Shown here: in pieces, positions 4,473-5,725 of the stretch
Position numbering within the stretch: the stretch's first letter is position 1
Layout of the letters: each line of letters starts with the position of its first letter
Assembly (NCBI GenBank): GCA_934255435.1
Contig: CAKQNZ010000129.1
Span: 1 to 5,725 of the forward strand
Length of the DNA: 5,725 nt
Reading direction: 5' to 3'
Source of the DNA: an uncultured Clostridia bacterium
GTDB lineage: Bacteria > Bacillota > Clostridia > Peptostreptococcales > Anaerovoracaceae
Notes under the pieces: generated by a model
What the model saw: the letters and a program-made list of their open reading frames with translations, nothing else
The model's database searches: none
What the model was told of the DNA's origin: nothing
Position numbers and translations under genes: made by a program

Positions 4473-5725
4473 ATGACAAGCGAAAATCTGAACACTGTAA
4501 GCAACGGTAAACTGATGCGTATGCTGGGAGCTATCGCAGCTCCCATAGCACTGCAGAGCCTCATAGGTTCCAGCCTGAATCTGATAGACAACCTGATGGT
4601 GGGGAGTCTGGGAGAGCTGGAACTGAATGCAGTAGGAGTATCCGTACAGATATTTTTCGTGTACTGGATGCTGGTATATGGATTCTGCAGCGGATCAGCT
4701 ACGTTCATATCCCAGTTTTACGGTGCAGATGATTTTGCGAATATAAAGAAGACAGCAGGATTCACTATCACGATGACGTTCAGCATTGGCCTGTTGTTTT
4801 TTGCTGTAGCGGAGCTTTTTCCGGAGGAGATATTAAGTGTGTTCACCAGGTTCCCTGAGGTCATAGATCTGGGAAAAGAGTATGTCAGGTACTGTGCACC
4901 GACGTTCCTGCTGATAGCTGTGACGCAGCCGCTGACTGTGGCGCTGAGGGCCACGCAGCAGACGGTGGTGCCTCTTGTGGCCAGCGTGCTGGCTCTTTGC
5001 ACAAACACAGTACTGAATTATACGTTCATCTTCGGTAAATTCGGAGCACCTGCCATGGGCGTGGCTGGTGCAGCGCTGGCTACAAGCATATCAAGAGTCA
5101 TAGAGATGTGTCTGATTCTTGTTTTCGTATTTGGGTTCAGGAACAGGATCGCAGGCAGCTTCAGGGAATATTTCGGATACAGCAGAGCTCTTGCAGGCAG
5201 GATCATAAAAAATTCGCTGCCTACTACTATCAACGAGACGATGTGGGGACTGGGCACATCCATGTATGTGGCAGCCTTCGCACGTATAGGGATAAGTGCA
5301 GGAGCCGCTGTGCAGGCATGCAACACTATAAACAACATTTTCGCCATGGCCTCATTCAGTCTCGGCGATGCAGTGCTTATCCTGGTGGGACAGCGCCTCG
5401 GAGAAAACAAGATCCAGGAAGGCTATTACATAGCGAACAAACTCATCAGGGTAGGCCTTGTGATCGGCGTCGTCATGGGAGGATGCACGATACTTTTCGG
5501 AAGACCGATACTGGGGCTTTTCGAATTCACCGGTGCAGGTGAAGATTACGCCATGAAGATACTCATCGTGTATGGAGCTACGTTCTGGCTGCAGCTCTAC
5601 AATGCCGTCCAGGTGACCGGCACGCTCAGGTGTGGCGGAGACACAAGATTCGCCATGTTCACAGAAGTCGGTACTGTATGGATCATAGGCGTGCCTCTGG
5701 CATTCGTCACATCGCTGTACTTCCA
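4473..5725 (+). CDS. MATE family efflux transporter, 3' end outside window
   Basis: Membrane antiporter of the multidrug and toxin extrusion family, using a Na+ or H+ gradient to export cationic drugs or metabolites. The frame stays open to the window edge, giving 417 residues of an expected 440-460, so only the last helix or so is missing. Hydrophobic segments run through the whole length in the two-half arrangement of the family, the second half starting near residue 243. Recognisable stretches are IALQSLIGSSLNLIDNLMVG in helix 1, FGAPAMGVAGAALAT (190-204) at the end of the first half, GQRLGENKIQEGY (306-318) and TGTLRCGGDTRF (382-393), all typical of bacterial MATE proteins. The ATG follows the preceding stop by one base. 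A strong AAGGAG (4452-4457) is 15 bases away, too far for usual spacing; only a weak GAAGAA (4463-4468) is close, so translation probably relies on coupling. Substrate unknown; export of a lipid-linked intermediate is not indicated, since MATE differs from the MurJ/Wzx flippases in subfamily motifs. Confidence 0.93.
   Translation, partial: MTSENLNTVSNGKLMRMLGAIAAPIALQSLIGSSLNLIDNLMVGSLGELELNAVGVSVQIFFVYWMLVYGFCSGSATFISQFYGADDFANIKKTAGFTITMTFSIGLLFFAVAELFPEEILSVFTRFPEVIDLGKEYVRYCAPTFLLIAVTQPLTVALRATQQTVVPLVASVLALCTNTVLNYTFIFGKFGAPAMGVAGAALATSISRVIEMCLILVFVFGFRNRIAGSFREYFGYSRALAGRIIKNSLPTTINETMWGLGTSMYVAAFARIGISAGAAVQACNTINNIFAMASFSLGDAVLILVGQRLGENKIQEGYYIANKLIRVGLVIGVVMGGCTILFGRPILGLFEFTGAGEDYAMKILIVYGATFWLQLYNAVQVTGTLRCGGDTRFAMFTEVGTVWIIGVPLAFVTSLYF

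Noticed and set aside
3158..4708. Long open frame of over 500 codons on the minus strand
   Set aside because: It is antisense to the WecA-like gene and the start of the MATE gene, both of which have full family motifs. Its translation is rich in His, Tyr, Cys and Arg without any recognisable domain, as expected for a shadow frame.

Overview
The window looks like ordinary chromosome from a Gram-positive anaerobe of the Clostridia, perhaps a Lachnospiraceae- or Anaerovoracaceae-type organism. The evidence is base composition near half GC by eye, heavy use of AGG/AGA for arginine and ATA for isoleucine, strong AGGAG-type ribosome binding sites, GTG/TTG starts, and a gene set (dCMP deaminase of ComEB type, TagO/WecA-type glycosyltransferase, MATE exporter) common in Firmicutes. 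The family-level placement is a guess.

Layout: positions 1-747 (minus strand) hold the start of a two-component protein with an N-terminal receiver domain and an Hpt domain; its 3' end lies beyond the window. A divergent AT-rich intergenic region (about 748-1069) carries candidate promoters for both directions and a perfect 14-bp palindrome near the predicted start of the leftward transcript. Everything from there to the right edge is on the plus strand: a type IV prepilin peptidase (A24 family, 1070 or 1040 to 1777), truA (tRNA pseudouridine synthase, 1823-2611), then, after a 102-bp gap with a clear extended -10 promoter, a tightly packed set of dCMP deaminase (2714-3169), a WecA/TagO/MraY-family sugar-1-phosphate transferase with an acidic tail (3173-4471), and a MATE multidrug/metabolite exporter (4473 to the edge, cut off).

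Functionally the genes are mixed: signalling by phosphorelay, pilin or pseudopilin processing, tRNA modification, dTMP precursor supply, the first step of cell-wall polymer assembly on undecaprenyl phosphate, and export. The last three genes are separated by only 3 and 1 bases and are probably cotranscribed and translationally coupled, without an obvious shared pathway. The prepilin peptidase and the ComEB-type deaminase recall competence loci, but no other competence gene is in the window.

I see no RNA gene, CRISPR array, insertion sequence, phage gene or convincing intrinsic terminator, and nothing that clearly amounts to a new system. The points most worth a second look are the receiver-Hpt protein with no output domain in view, the start-site conflict of the prepilin peptidase, the acidic tail of the WecA-like enzyme, and the palindromes sharing CATC/GATG half-sites at two promoters.
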